Below are positions 51,899 through 60,893 of a DNA stretch of 64,000 nucleotides, piece by piece. The stretch comes from Anammoximicrobium sp964409865. GTDB taxonomy: Bacteria > Planctomycetota > Planctomycetia > Pirellulales > Pirellulaceae. The DNA is taken from NCBI GenBank assembly GCA_964409865.1, contig CAYPGE010000001.1:42373-106372 (forward strand). Direction: 5' to 3'. The first letter of the stretch is position 1, and each line of letters begins with the position of its first letter. The position numbers were made by a program, and so were the translations under genes. Under the pieces are notes generated by a model, which searched no databases, was not told the origin of the DNA, and saw only the letters and a list, made by a program, of their open reading frames with translations.

Positions 51899-52627
51899 CC
51901 GCTCGGCGGCCTGCGGAATCAGGCGGGCGATGGTCTCGCTGCCCGTCGCGCCGCCGACCAGCGCCGGCCGCGGTTCGTAGTCCCGCACCTCGCGCGGCAA
52001 CTGATTCCACTCGGCCTCGCTCACGTACGGCGGATTGCTGGCCACGACATCGAACGGCTCGGTCGCGGGGACCGCGGTCAGCAAGTCGCTGAGGATGAAC
52101 TCGATGCGGTCCGAGACCTGATGCCGATCCGCGTTGCCGCGGGCGACCTGGAGGGCCTGCGGGCTGTTGTCCACGGCGATCACTCGGCAAGCAGGTGCGT
52201 GTTTCGCCACGCTCACGGCGATCGCTCCGCTGCCGGTGCCCACGTCCGCGATCCGTGCCGCCCGCTCGTCCCCCGGCCGGATCTTGAGCAAGTCCAGCAC
52301 CTCGACGACCAGATGTTCGGTTTCCGGCCGCGGGATGAGCACGTCGCGGGTTACCTGGAAGGGCAAGGAAAAGAACTCGCGTTGACCGACCAGATACGCC
52401 ACCGGCTCGCCGGCGGCCCGGCGGCGGACGTACTCGCGGAACGCGGAGCGCGTGGCCTCGTCGGCGATCTGATCGTAGGCCGTGTACAAGGCGATCCGCT
52501 GGCAGCCGCGAGCGGCGGCCAGCAGCACTTCCGCGTCCAATCGCGGGCTGGCCGCTCCCTGTTGCTTCAGGTAGTCGGTGGTCCAGGTGAGCAACCGGCC
52601 GATGGTCCACGCAGGGGTGTCCGACAT
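51746..52627 (-). CDS. prmC: Peptide chain release factor N5-glutamine methyltransferase
   Basis: 293 residues. The N-terminal helical domain is followed by the methyltransferase: GREFFSLPF-like segment QREFFSLPFQVTRDVLIPRP, IADVGTGSGAIAVSVAKHAP, and VVASNPPYVSEAEWNQL with the catalytic NPPY. The C-terminal strand is GGWLLLEISPM. PrmC methylates the Gln of the GGQ motif of release factors. It is directly downstream of prfA, its substrate gene, separated by a MITE-like palindrome. Confidence 0.95.
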   Translation of the reverse strand: MSDTPAWTIGRLLTWTTDYLKQQGAASPRLDAEVLLAAARGCQRIALYTAYDQIADEATRSAFREYVRRRAAGEPVAYLVGQREFFSLPFQVTRDVLIPRPETEHLVVEVLDLLKIRPGDERAARIADVGTGSGAIAVSVAKHAPACRVIAVDNSPQALQVARGNADRHQVSDRIEFILSDLLTAVPATEPFDVVASNPPYVSEAEWNQLPREVRDYEPRPALVGGATGSETIARLIPQAAERLRPGGWLLLEISPMIEAAVQQLLDRDGRFQAVQTVKDLAGLPRVIRGKRR

Positions 52628-52643
52628 GATCCTAAATGGCCTT

Positions 52644-52728
52644 TCGCGAAAAGGGGACAGGACCCTTTTGCCGGAACGGCCCGGAGGGTGCTTCGCACAA
52701 AAGGGTCCTGTCCCCTTTTTGCGAAACC
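52644..52728. repeat. MITE-like element, GGGGACAGG family, prfA-prmC copy
   Basis: TTCGCGAAAAGGGGACAGGA with CCCTTTTG pairs with CAAAAGGGTCCTGTCCCCTT and TTTGCGAA. The loop GCCGGAACGGCCCGGAGGGT is itself partly palindromic. The same loop in inverse orientation and related arms occur at 63499-63578. It occupies nearly the whole gap between prfA and prmC. Confidence 0.92.
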
Positions 52729-52732
52729 TGAT

Positions 52733-53806
52733 TTAGTCCAACGCCCCCATCGAGCTGCGCATCTCGCGACGGTCGTACTCAATCAACTGGTCGATGATGG
52801 GCTGCACGTTCCCTTCCAGGATCTGATCGAGCTTGTACAGCGTGAGGTTGATGCGGTGGTCGGTGACCCGGTTTTCCGGGAAGTTGTAGGTGCGGATCCG
52901 CTGGCTGCGGTCGCCCGAGCCGACCAGCGTGCGGCGGACTTCGGCCCGTTTTTCGTGTTCCTGCTGCCGCTTGTGCTCGTACAGCCGCGTCTTGAGGACG
53001 CGGATCGCCTTGGCCAGATTCTTGTGCTGGCTCTTTTCGTCCTGCATCGACACGACGATGCCGGTCTCGAAGTGGGTCAGACGGATGGCGGAGGCGGTCT
53101 TGTTCACGTGCTGGCCGCCGGGTCCGCTGGCATGAAAGATGTCCTTGCGGTAGTCGTCCGGCTTGAGGTCGATTTCCACGTCTTCGGGCTCCGGCAGCAC
53201 GGCCACCGTGGCGGCGGAGGTGTGAATGCGGCCCTTGGCCTCCGTTTCCGGAACGCGCTGCACGCGATGTCCGCCGCTCTCGTACTGGAGTTGGCGGTAG
53301 ACGCCCTCGCCGTCGAACTCCAACTGGACCTCCTTGAATCCGCCCAGGTCCGTCGGACTGACGGCCATCGTATCGACCTTCCAGCCTTTGGATTCCGCGA
53401 ACTTGCGGTACATCTCGTACAAGTCGCGTGCGAACAACGCCGCTTCCTCGCCGCCGGTTCCCGCACGGATTTCCATGACGCAGCGCCGGCGTTCCGCATC
53501 CTCGCCGCCGACCGTCAATTCCAGCAGATCGTCCCAGACCTCCTCGCGGCGCCGTTTCAAATCGGGCAACTCCGCCTCGGCCATTTCTCGCTCGTCCGGA
53601 TCTTCGCTGTCCTGCATCACCGTCAACTCGGCAATCTCGTCGCACAGGTTCCTGAAGCGGCGGTACTTCATCGCCAGTTTGTTCAGCGAGCCGTGTTCGC
53701 GCGCAATGGCCGCCATCCGGCTGGAATCAGCCAGAACCTGCGGATCGGACATTTTTCGCTCCAGTTCCTCGAACCGAGCGAGCTTCTCTTCGAGCATCTT
53801 GCGCAT
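52733..53806 (-). CDS. prfA: Peptide chain release factor 1
   Basis: 357 residues. The GGQ loop is FHASGPGGQHVNKTASAIRL. The stop-codon recognition segment GGHRVQRVPETEAKGRIHTS carries P-E-T, matching the PxT rule of RF1 (UAA/UAG) rather than the SPF of RF2. The N-terminal coiled-coil domain is LEEKLARFEELERKMSDPQV. The length and absence of a programmed frameshift also fit RF1. Upstream lies rpmE, downstream prmC, an order seen in many bacteria. Confidence 0.95.
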   Translation of the reverse strand: MRKMLEEKLARFEELERKMSDPQVLADSSRMAAIAREHGSLNKLAMKYRRFRNLCDEIAELTVMQDSEDPDEREMAEAELPDLKRRREEVWDDLLELTVGGEDAERRRCVMEIRAGTGGEEAALFARDLYEMYRKFAESKGWKVDTMAVSPTDLGGFKEVQLEFDGEGVYRQLQYESGGHRVQRVPETEAKGRIHTSAATVAVLPEPEDVEIDLKPDDYRKDIFHASGPGGQHVNKTASAIRLTHFETGIVVSMQDEKSQHKNLAKAIRVLKTRLYEHKRQQEHEKRAEVRRTLVGSGDRSQRIRTYNFPENRVTDHRINLTLYKLDQILEGNVQPIIDQLIEYDRREMRSSMGALD

Positions 53807-53845
53807 AAGGTTGACACCGGCAATGGCGACAGGGTTGAGGTCTAA

Positions 53846-53966
53846 CAGCAGCCCTCTCGCTCCGCGAGAGGATGGCTATTCTTCCAGCGCGGCGAGCGAG
53901 ATGAGGAACGTCATTTTCGTTGGGTGCCCTCGAGCAGCTTTTCCTCTCGCGGAGCGAGAGGGCTAC
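53846..53966. repeat. REP-like palindromic element between rpmE and prfA
   Basis: AGCCCTCTCGCTCCGCGAGA at about 53850 and its inverse CCTCTCGCGGAGCGAGAGGG at about 53940-53962 flank about 70 bp. Each arm is also a self-palindrome around CGCTCCGCG. It belongs to the same loose family as the palindromes at 22.8 and 29.2 kb. Confidence 0.85.
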
Positions 53967-54040
53967 GGTGGTTGGCACGCGCATAAAAACACGTTGTCGG
54001 CCAAAGACCGCAACGTGCAGGAGATTTCGAATTGTCCCGG

Positions 54041-54298
54041 CTAGGTGACAGGGGTCGGCTTCGCGGCTTTCTTGGCGGGTCGTTTCAGGCTGGCATATTC
54101 GCCGGCCGCGAACTTGTTCTGGAATTTCTCGATACGTCCGGCGGTATCGACATATTTCAGCTTGCCGGTGAAAAAGGGATGGCAGGCGTTGCAAATATCG
54201 ACCCGCAACTCTTTCTTGGTGCTGCGAGTCGTGAACTTGTTGCCACAGCCGCAAGTCACCAACGTCTGTTGATATTTGGGGTGAATGCCTTCTTTCAT
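54041..54298 (-). CDS. rpmE: 50S ribosomal protein L31
   Basis: 85 residues. MKEGIHPKYQQTLVTCGCGN, FTTRSTKKELRVDICNACHP and FFTGKLKYVDTAGRIEKFQN are the L31 signature. The cysteines (CGC near the N-terminus and CNAC before HPF) form the zinc-binding type. The C-terminal 20 residues are a Lys/Ala/Pro-rich tail. The start at 54298 is chosen by homology; a longer upstream frame is not conserved. Confidence 0.95.
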   Translation of the reverse strand: MKEGIHPKYQQTLVTCGCGNKFTTRSTKKELRVDICNACHPFFTGKLKYVDTAGRIEKFQNKFAAGEYASLKRPAKKAAKPTPVT

Positions 54299-54396
54299 GA
54301 TCGTGGTCCTAGCCGAGATGGTACTTTTAGCGGAAACTCCAAAGTTTACCCAAGACGACGCGTGGCGGCAAGTGCCGACAAGACGCCAAAACTGCC

Positions 54397-55941
54397 TCAA
54401 ATCCACCTTTTTTGGCTATTTCTAGTTGTCGTCTGCAAAATCGCTTCCACAACGCCCGCCATCGTGTATGTCTGGGCCTCGACGTCTGGTTCGCAGCCCA
54501 GTTCCCGGAGAGTCGCCGAAGTGACGGGGCTGATGCTGGCCAAACGGGCCTTCCGCAGTTCTTCCCCGAACATCGCGACCAGAGAGCGGGCGATCGCTGA
54601 ACTGGTGACGGTCACCCAGTCAATGCCCCCTGCCGCCAGACGCTGCTTGATACCTTCATCGGCCGAGGCAACATCGGTGCTGGAGTAAACCACCACTTGG
54701 TCGACGATGGCTCCAGCGCCACGCAGTTGCTCGGCCAACACCTCCCGCCCGCGGCTGGCACGAGCCAACAGGAACCGCTTGTCCCGCGCGTCGGCCGCCA
54801 GCGCAGCGGCGAGGGATTCGGCACGGTACTCGTCGGGAACCACATCGGCTCTCAGATGAAACGTCGCCAGGGCTTCGGCCGTGCCGGGGCCAATGGCCGC
54901 CAACCGGACACCGCCGAGTCGTCTCAGGTCAGCACGACTGGCCAGGAGCCGATCGAGCAAGTAGCGAACGCCGTTGACACTGGAGAAGACAAGCCAATCG
55001 TAGCTCTCCAAACGCTCGATGGCGTCGTCCACGGGCCGCCAGTCGGGCGGGTCGGAGATCCGAATCGCGGGCTGAGCAATCACCTCCGCCCCCAATTCAG
55101 ACAGGCGATCGGCCACGGTCCCGGCTTGTTCGCCGGGCCGCGCGACCATCACACTTTGGCCGAACAACGGTCGTTTCTCGAACCAGGACAGGGGCTCCGT
55201 GAGTCCTGCAACGGACCCCACGACGACAATCGCGGGAGGTGCCATTTTGGCGGGGGAAGCGAGTCTCGCAGCGACTTCGTCCAGACGACAGCGGATGCAG
55301 ACTTGATCGGGAAAACTACAGCGCCGCACGATTGCGGCCGGGGTATCCGGCGGTTTGCCTGCCTGAATCAGGGCCCCCGTCCAGGCTTCTGCACTGGTGA
55401 CACCCATGTAGAACACCAAGGTCCCCGGAAACCGCGCGAGGACCTCGTAATCAAGCGACGGATCGCTCTTACTCGGCTCCTCGTGCCCCGTGATCAGGGC
55501 GACGGCGGACGCAAAATCCCGATGGGTGATCGGTATTCCGGCATAGCTGGCCGCCGCCAGCGCGGCCGTAATGCCGGGCACGACCTCAAACGGAATTCCA
55601 TGCCGGGCCAGCGATTCCGTCTCCTCCGCCATGCGGGCAAAGACCGCCGGGTCGCCTCCTTTGAGTCGCACGACGACCTTGCCCTGTTGAGCCAACTCGA
55701 CCATCCGCTGGTTGACTTGACTTTGCGTCCAAGTTCGCCAGCCGCCGTGATTGCCCAGGCAAACCAGTTGGGCGCCGGGCCGGGCATGGCTGAGGATCTG
55801 CGAGTTGACCAGGTAATCGTAGATGACGACGTCCGCCCGTCGCAGGCATTCCACGCCGCGCAACGTGATCAGCTTCGGATCGCCGGGTCCGGCGCCGACA
55901 AAAAAAACGCGGCCTGAGGTGTGTCTAATCTCGTCCGTCAT
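54397..55941 (-). CDS. cobA-hemD: Fused uroporphyrinogen-III C-methyltransferase / uroporphyrinogen-III synthase
   Basis: 514 residues with two enzymes. Residues about 10-250 are SUMT/CobA: VFFVGAGPGDPKLITLRGVE, VVVRLKGGDPAVFARMAEET, VPGITAALAAASYAGIPITH, GTLVFYMGVTSAE. Residues about 260-510 are HemD: GQSVMVARPGEQAGTVADRL, SYDWLVFSSVNGVRYLLDRL, IGPGTAEALATFHLRAD, WVTVTSSAIARSLVAMFGEE, SISPVTSATLRELGCEPDVE. The product closes hydroxymethylbilane to uroporphyrinogen III and methylates it to precorrin-2, the branch to sirohaem and cobalamin. The fusion is common in planctomycetes and Gram-positives. Confidence 0.95.
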   Translation of the reverse strand: MTDEIRHTSGRVFFVGAGPGDPKLITLRGVECLRRADVVIYDYLVNSQILSHARPGAQLVCLGNHGGWRTWTQSQVNQRMVELAQQGKVVVRLKGGDPAVFARMAEETESLARHGIPFEVVPGITAALAAASYAGIPITHRDFASAVALITGHEEPSKSDPSLDYEVLARFPGTLVFYMGVTSAEAWTGALIQAGKPPDTPAAIVRRCSFPDQVCIRCRLDEVAARLASPAKMAPPAIVVVGSVAGLTEPLSWFEKRPLFGQSVMVARPGEQAGTVADRLSELGAEVIAQPAIRISDPPDWRPVDDAIERLESYDWLVFSSVNGVRYLLDRLLASRADLRRLGGVRLAAIGPGTAEALATFHLRADVVPDEYRAESLAAALAADARDKRFLLARASRGREVLAEQLRGAGAIVDQVVVYSSTDVASADEGIKQRLAAGGIDWVTVTSSAIARSLVAMFGEELRKARLASISPVTSATLRELGCEPDVEAQTYTMAGVVEAILQTTTRNSQKRWI

Positions 55942-56012
55942 GCTGTGATTGGACCTTCCGGCACGGCTAACAGAGTAAGCCGTGCCACTGGGTCATGCTG
56001 TGATTGGACCCC
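55938..56012. repeat. Short direct repeat around the cobA-hemD start
   Basis: GTCATGCTGTGATTGGACC occurs at 55938-55956, including the reversed start codon, and again at 55994-56012. Between them lies the palindrome GGCACGGCT ... AGCCGTGCC. The duplicated segment includes the ribosome binding region of the gene. Confidence 0.8.
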
Positions 56013-56070
56013 TTCCGCCGCAATTCTGCAAGGCTTGGCGAACCCGGTAGTGGGCAAGTACAATCGGAAC

Positions 56071-57183
56071 ATGGAGACTACGCAACGCGACGACAATCGG
56101 CCATCCCCTCCTTCAGAGGAGATCGGCGCATCCGAAATACCGCCAAGCAACTCGATTCCGACGAACCTCGAGGAGGTGCGGCAAGCGGCTCGATCCTTGG
56201 CCCGATCCGGGCAATTTGATGAAGCCATCCAGTGCTGGCATCAGCTGGAGGAGTCGGATCCGTTGGACCCCGAGCCGGCTCGCATGATCGCCGCTCTGAC
56301 ACTCAGGAAGGCTCGCCAAACAGAGGGCAAACAAGACGAGGAGAAGGCGTTGTCTCCGCCCCCGAGCGATTCTGCGGAGCCGGCGACCGTCTCACCCCCC
56401 GTTCAGAGCGATTTACCGCCGGCCGCGCCGAAAAGGCCTCCGCGTCCCTTGGTACTGACGCGGCGGCAACAACTGGAGCGGGAGATCGCCAATCGACCGC
56501 AAGACGAAAGTAACTATTTGGAACTGGCCGAGTTGCATCTCGCGGAGCGTCGCACTTACGAAGCCCAGCGCACCTTGATCAGGGCTCTGGAAGTGTGCCG
56601 TGACCTCAAAATCGTGGAACGGCTCGAAGACGTCAACATGTTGCGGGCCAGAGAGCAAGTAAAGCTCGCCGAAGAAAGGGCTTGCGTCGAGAACAGTCCG
56701 GAGACGCGAGACGAGGTCGCCCGGCTCCAACAGGAATCCTATCGCCTGGAACTGGAAATCTATCGCACACGCTGCGGCCGCTACCCGGACGAAAAACGTC
56801 TGAAGTTCCAGCTGGGCTTGCGCTTAAAGCAAATCGGCGACTTCCGGCAGGCCATCGAACCGCTGCAGGCCGGCCTGGAATTCCCCGAGACTCGTGCCGC
56901 CGCATCGCTGGAAATAGGCGAGATCCTGCAACGACACCATCAGTTTCCCAAAGCTTTGCAGTGTTACAGGCAGGCGGCCCAGATGGCTGCCGGCGAGGAC
57001 GGCCAGCAGGACTGCCGCAAGCGTGCGCTGTACCGTGCCGGAGTTCTCGCCGCGGCCATGACGCTGAATGACACAGCTCGAGGCTATTTCACGGAACTTG
57101 TCAAAATGGCCCCTGACTACCGAGACGTGCGGACCCGTCTGGACAAACTGGGCGAAATCAGCGACACTTCGTTATTCGATTGA
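56071..57183 (+). CDS. TPR-containing protein of unknown function
   Basis: 370 residues, soluble. After a disordered acidic N-terminus (RPSPPSEEIGASEIPPSNSI) there is one TPR (VRQAARSLARSGQFDEAIQC), a Pro-rich linker, and a larger helical TPR array (SNYLELAELHLAERRTYEAQ, LKFQLGLRLKQIGDFRQAIE, ASLEIGEILQRHHQFPKALQ). It has no enzymatic motif. It is divergent from cobA-hemD and 149 bp upstream of rpsT. Probably a scaffold or adaptor. Confidence 0.8.
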   Translation: METTQRDDNRPSPPSEEIGASEIPPSNSIPTNLEEVRQAARSLARSGQFDEAIQCWHQLEESDPLDPEPARMIAALTLRKARQTEGKQDEEKALSPPPSDSAEPATVSPPVQSDLPPAAPKRPPRPLVLTRRQQLEREIANRPQDESNYLELAELHLAERRTYEAQRTLIRALEVCRDLKIVERLEDVNMLRAREQVKLAEERACVENSPETRDEVARLQQESYRLELEIYRTRCGRYPDEKRLKFQLGLRLKQIGDFRQAIEPLQAGLEFPETRAAASLEIGEILQRHHQFPKALQCYRQAAQMAAGEDGQQDCRKRALYRAGVLAAAMTLNDTARGYFTELVKMAPDYRDVRTRLDKLGEISDTSLFD

Positions 57184-57293
57184 GCAGCGTTCGAGAAATA
57201 ACTGTCCAGTGTCTATGGCCGATCATCACACGGAGTGTGATGGCTACTTGGACGAGGCGACCGTTGTTTCTCGAACGCTGCTCAGGTGGATCC
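57182..57293. repeat. MITE-like element, CTCCGTGTGATG family, inverse copy
   Basis: GAGCAGCGTTCGAGAAATAA at 57182 and its inverse TTGTTTCTCGAACGCTGCTC near 57270-57291 are terminal inverted repeats. The core is ATCACACGGAGTGTGATGGC. In reverse complement it aligns with the element at 24159-24246 over most of its length. It fills the gap between the TPR gene and rpsT. Confidence 0.92.
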
Positions 57294-57332
57294 GTCGCCG
57301 TGAAACGTTTGTGAGGGAGAAGAAGCTGCAGT

Positions 57333-57611
57333 ATGCCTACTACCAAGAGCGCCAAGAAACGACTTCGCCAGAACATCGCCCGTCGACTGCAGAATCGCAA
57401 GGTCAAGTCGTCCGTCAAGACGCAGGTTCGAAAAGTCCGCGAAGCCGTGGCCGCAGGCGATGTGCAAAAGGCGGAGGCGGAATATCGGGAAGCCGCCAAG
57501 AAATTGGACCGCGCCGGGGCGCACCGCGAGATCCATGCCAATAAAGCCGCACGCACCAAGTCCCGCTTGCAGCACCTGATCAAGAAGGCCAAGCAGCCCA
57601 AGAGCGAATAG
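57333..57611 (+). CDS. rpsT: 30S ribosomal protein S20
   Basis: 92 residues. MPTTKSAKKRLRQNIARRLQ, NRKVKSSVKTQVRKVREAVA and GAHREIHANKAARTKSRLQH form the basic three-helix bundle of S20. GAGGGAGAAG lies upstream with about 9-base spacing. The MITE-like element ends 40 bp before the start, so its promoter may lie in or beyond the element. Confidence 0.95.
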   Translation: MPTTKSAKKRLRQNIARRLQNRKVKSSVKTQVRKVREAVAAGDVQKAEAEYREAAKKLDRAGAHREIHANKAARTKSRLQHLIKKAKQPKSE

Positions 57612-57660
57612 GCAGCTCCGCCCAAGCCGGCTTCAGCGACGCGGCGTCGACACCACTGAG

Positions 57661-57737
57661 CGGGAAAAGGGGACATTCTACTTTTCCAGGGACGGCGATC
57701 GGGTAATGAAAAGTAGAATGTCTCCTTTTTTCGCCAT
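57661..57737. repeat. MITE-like element with AAAAGGGGACA ends
   Basis: GGGAAAAGGGGACATTCTAC followed by TTTTCC pairs with GAAAAGTAGAATGTCTCCTT and TTTTTC. The arms share AAAAGGGGACA with the family at 52.6 kb, but the loop differs. It lies 50 bp after rpsT and could act as its terminator. Confidence 0.85.
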
Positions 57738-58453
57738 CATCGTCGCGATGGCCGTGTGCTGTGGCGCGCACGTCCAGCTTGGCAGGCGGCCGAGCTGCGC
57801 ATCGCACCCGAAACCCAGCGGCCTGAGTCTGGCGCCTGCGTTTTCTTGGGCGCGACTAACGCAGTTCATCCAGCAGCAACTCGGGGTCCGCTGGCCATGG
57901 CCGGGCGAACTGGGCACTGTGGTGCCGCGGGAACAGGAGGGCATGATTCTCGCTCTGCCCCGCGAATTGGAGCGGCGATTCCATTATTCTCAGCCTCATG
58001 TACGGAGCGCTTCTTCGGCCGTCGGCTGGCAGCAAACGTATTCCAACAAAGCGCACGCCAAAGGCCCAGGCCGACATGCGGCTTGAGGTGACAGTGCGAC
58101 TCGGCGTGACATGTGGCTTCTTTTCTGCGATTCCTTTCTTGTTCGTCGGTCAGATCGCTCCCGCGACGCGACCAGTCGGGGCGTTTCTGAGCCTAGCGCT
58201 GTCACTTGCCCTGGCGCACGATCTTGCGCGTCGCTCGGCCGCCCAGGAACGAGTTCCTCGGAAAACGGACGAAGGACCGCCAAATCGATAAGTACCGGAC
58301 GGCAGCAGGGGATCCCAAGGGACATCGGCCTCGCCGTACATCGACCGCTTCCGTGTCGCCGGCGAGGCGGTACAGTAGGAACATTAGCGTGAGGACGCGA
58401 TGGCAAACTCGGTCATGGATCAGGTGGGGCGAGACAATCTTCGGGGGAGCACG
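57738..58453. other. Region without a supported gene
   Basis: Several frames of 90-130 codons exist, none with a recognisable pattern. One at 58077-58291 (MRLEVTVRLGVTCGFFSAIP...) has two hydrophobic stretches and could be a small membrane protein; I give it low weight. The end of the region should hold the promoter of the 58454 gene. Confidence 0.4.
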
Positions 58454-60637
58454 ATGAGGGGGATTACCACGGCCAGACAGCTCGATCGCGGCTCCGTCGC
58501 GCGGCCGGGGCACGACCGGAGGGAAGCTTCGGTGGGGGAAACGCCGGGACTTCGCAAGCGGCAGCCGCGCCCATTCAAGAAATCGGTTCAGGCTGCCGGT
58601 TTGCTCGTGTTGAACGTGGGGATCGCGGTTTGGGCATCCGCCCACGCGGTGGCTGCGCAGGGCGGCAGTGAAAGCGCCGGTGTGGCGGCGGTGCGTGCGA
58701 GCTTGGAGCAGCTGGCGAAGATCGACGACGAGGCGGGGAAGGCGTTCGGGCCGTCGGCCGCGACAACTGCCCGCTCGGTGTGTCAGACTGCCGATACGGT
58801 CTTCGTCGCCTACGAAACGGCTGGGGGCGAGATTGTCTCGCGCCGCTTGACCGGCAACACCTGGAGTCCGCCAGATGCCGTCACCGCAGACTCGCCGCGG
58901 CGCGAGGGCGAGCGGTGGGACATGCCGAGCCTCGTGGCGGGGCCGGATAACACGGTATGGATCGGCTACCGCAGCCAAGTGCGGCGACGGGTGTTCTTGC
59001 GTCGCTGGTCCGGTGAGAGCTGGGGGCCGCGCATGGACGGCCGCGGCATTTTCGGAGTCCGTCCTGCGGCCAATGGTGAGTTCAACGAAGAGTTGCGGCC
59101 GATCGCCGGTTTCGTTGTGGAACGCTCGCGAGATCGCGGTGTGATCGAACTGCGTCTGACCAGCAGCGACGATCCGCCCGTCGTTCGGGTCGAGTCCGTC
59201 CCGATGGTCACTCTGACGGCCGCCCCCGGCGAGGGCGTGTTGTTTGTCGACACGCTGGACGTTTCACGGACCACCGGCCTGATCTGGGGAGCGGAGTTCC
59301 CGCGCAAGTGCCCCAGCAACCCACTCCTCTCGCCGCCGGACAATCCCGACGCGCCGGATGCCGTTCGCGTTTTCAACCGCGGCACGATCCGGCGCGAGAA
59401 CGGCCGCTTCCGCATGTGGTACAGCGCGACGGGTACCGATTCCCCCATCACCCCCGGCCAGCCGGTCCGCCCTTGGCAGCACTACATGCGAGTCTGTTAC
59501 GCCGAGAGCCAGGACGGCCTTCACTGGCAGCGCCCCGAACTGGGACTGGTCGAATTCAAGGGTTCGCGGCACAACAACATCCTTGCCGGCATCCAGCGTT
59601 TGCCGACCGTTGTCTATGACGAGCACGAGGCCGATCCGCAGCGGCGGTACAAGTGTTTCGGCGAGTCTACGACAGGAATGCTGCAACGGGAAGAGGGCCA
59701 TCTGATGACGTCGGCCGACGGGCTGCACTGGCGTTATCAGCCGTCGCCGCGCCGCTATCCCGGCACGCTCCCTTATTGGCCGTCCGAGTTTCACAGCGTG
59801 CTGCGGGACGACCGGGAACGCGATCCGGAATGGCGTTGGAAAGCCTACGGGCTGTTCGCGACCGGCCCGACACGACGCGCCTCGCAGCTTGCTACGAGCC
59901 CCGACGGCATCCACTGGACGGGATACCCGGAGAATCCGATCGTGGAGCCGCTTCAGGGGATCAGTCCCTGCATCCATGATTTTCTGGTCTGGCAGGAAAT
60001 GGGCCGCTACGTGGGCCTGTTGCAAGTGGGTGACGCGCTGCACAATTACGAGTGGGAGCTGATGGTCAGTCGCGACGGCGTGCATTTCTCGCGTGTCAGC
60101 GACGGCCGTCGGTTCCTCGGCCGCGGCGCAGCGGGCCAGTGGGACCAGGGCGGCATCCAGGCGGCGGTCCCCGTGCGCGTGGGCGACGAGTCGTGGTTCT
60201 ACTACGGCGGCCGGGAGAAACCGTGGAGCAGCTACCCAGCCGACCCCAAAGAGACCTGGACGTTCAAGTCGCACTGCGGCCTGGCCACGATCGGTGTGGG
60301 CCGATATGCCGGTTTCCGGCTGAGCGAGAAACACGAACGCGGGATGCTCGTCACGCAGCCAATCCGCTGCCAATTCGACGGCGCTCTGACGCTGGTCGTC
60401 AACGCCATCGCCGCTGCGCAAAGCCCCGTCCGCGTGGCCGTGCTGGACGCCACCACTGGCCAGCCGCTCGAAGGCTACGGTGTGGATGATTGTCTTGCGC
60501 TCGTAGCAGATGGTGTTTCACAGCCTGTCCGTTGGTCCGGCCTCTCGGAAGTCAATCTCCGCGGCGATCGCCCGGTGCTTCTCCAATTCGAGTTGCGTGG
60601 TCGCCGGTCTCGACTGTACGGCTTCGCGTGGCAATAA
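58454..60637 (+). CDS. Secreted five-bladed beta-propeller-like protein (GH43/32-like)
   Basis: 727 residues. The start at 58454 has GGGGAG 5 bases upstream. A long basic n-region is followed by a signal peptide (AAGLLVLNVGIAVWASAHAV, AAQG). The core has repeating blades with S-x-D-G-x-x-W motifs: YAESQDGLHWQRPELGLVEF, LMTSADGLHWRYQPSP, LATSPDGIHWTGYPENPIVE, MVSRDGVHFSRVS. Such repeats occur in glycosyl hydrolases of clans J and F and in related planctomycete proteins. Catalytic acids cannot be assigned. The C-terminal 100 residues are a small beta domain. Probably sugar-active outside the cell. Confidence 0.75.
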   Translation: MRGITTARQLDRGSVARPGHDRREASVGETPGLRKRQPRPFKKSVQAAGLLVLNVGIAVWASAHAVAAQGGSESAGVAAVRASLEQLAKIDDEAGKAFGPSAATTARSVCQTADTVFVAYETAGGEIVSRRLTGNTWSPPDAVTADSPRREGERWDMPSLVAGPDNTVWIGYRSQVRRRVFLRRWSGESWGPRMDGRGIFGVRPAANGEFNEELRPIAGFVVERSRDRGVIELRLTSSDDPPVVRVESVPMVTLTAAPGEGVLFVDTLDVSRTTGLIWGAEFPRKCPSNPLLSPPDNPDAPDAVRVFNRGTIRRENGRFRMWYSATGTDSPITPGQPVRPWQHYMRVCYAESQDGLHWQRPELGLVEFKGSRHNNILAGIQRLPTVVYDEHEADPQRRYKCFGESTTGMLQREEGHLMTSADGLHWRYQPSPRRYPGTLPYWPSEFHSVLRDDRERDPEWRWKAYGLFATGPTRRASQLATSPDGIHWTGYPENPIVEPLQGISPCIHDFLVWQEMGRYVGLLQVGDALHNYEWELMVSRDGVHFSRVSDGRRFLGRGAAGQWDQGGIQAAVPVRVGDESWFYYGGREKPWSSYPADPKETWTFKSHCGLATIGVGRYAGFRLSEKHERGMLVTQPIRCQFDGALTLVVNAIAAAQSPVRVAVLDATTGQPLEGYGVDDCLALVADGVSQPVRWSGLSEVNLRGDRPVLLQFELRGRRSRLYGFAWQ

Positions 60638-60666
60638 TCCGCCGCAGAAAGTGAAAAAGGCTTCCC

Positions 60667-60835
60667 CTGCACCGCACCATCACGAAGGCAGTTGGACGCT
60701 GCGTTCTCGCGATCCTGGCGGCCTGTCCCCTCTCGGCGCACGCCCAATCGCCCAAGGCCGAGTTGCTGGGCGTCCCGATCAAGTCGGTGGTGTTCGGCAA
60801 CAGCCAGGGCGTGTCCTGCTTGACATGCCCTTACC
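60667..60835 (+). pseudogene. 5' remnant of a secreted-protein gene
   Basis: From CTG 60667 the frame reads LHRTITKAVGRCVLAILAAC, PLSAHAQ, then SPKAELLGVPIKSVVFGNSQ, a normal signal peptide and first strand of an exported protein. Soon afterwards the frame loses protein character and the next gene begins. I read it as the stump of a deleted gene between the propeller protein and the amidohydrolase. Confidence 0.45.
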
Positions 60836-60893
60836 CGGTCACGAAACTCAGTTCCGTCGGGCGGTCACGGGGATCTACGAGAAGGAGACGGAT

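Noticed and set aside
52121..53845. A 574-codon plus-strand frame across prmC and prfA
   Set aside because: Both minus-strand genes are certain, and the frame even crosses the MITE between them.
57706..58086. 126-codon frame after rpsT
   Set aside because: It begins inside a MITE-like hairpin and shows no recognisable pattern; kept only as part of the gene-free region.
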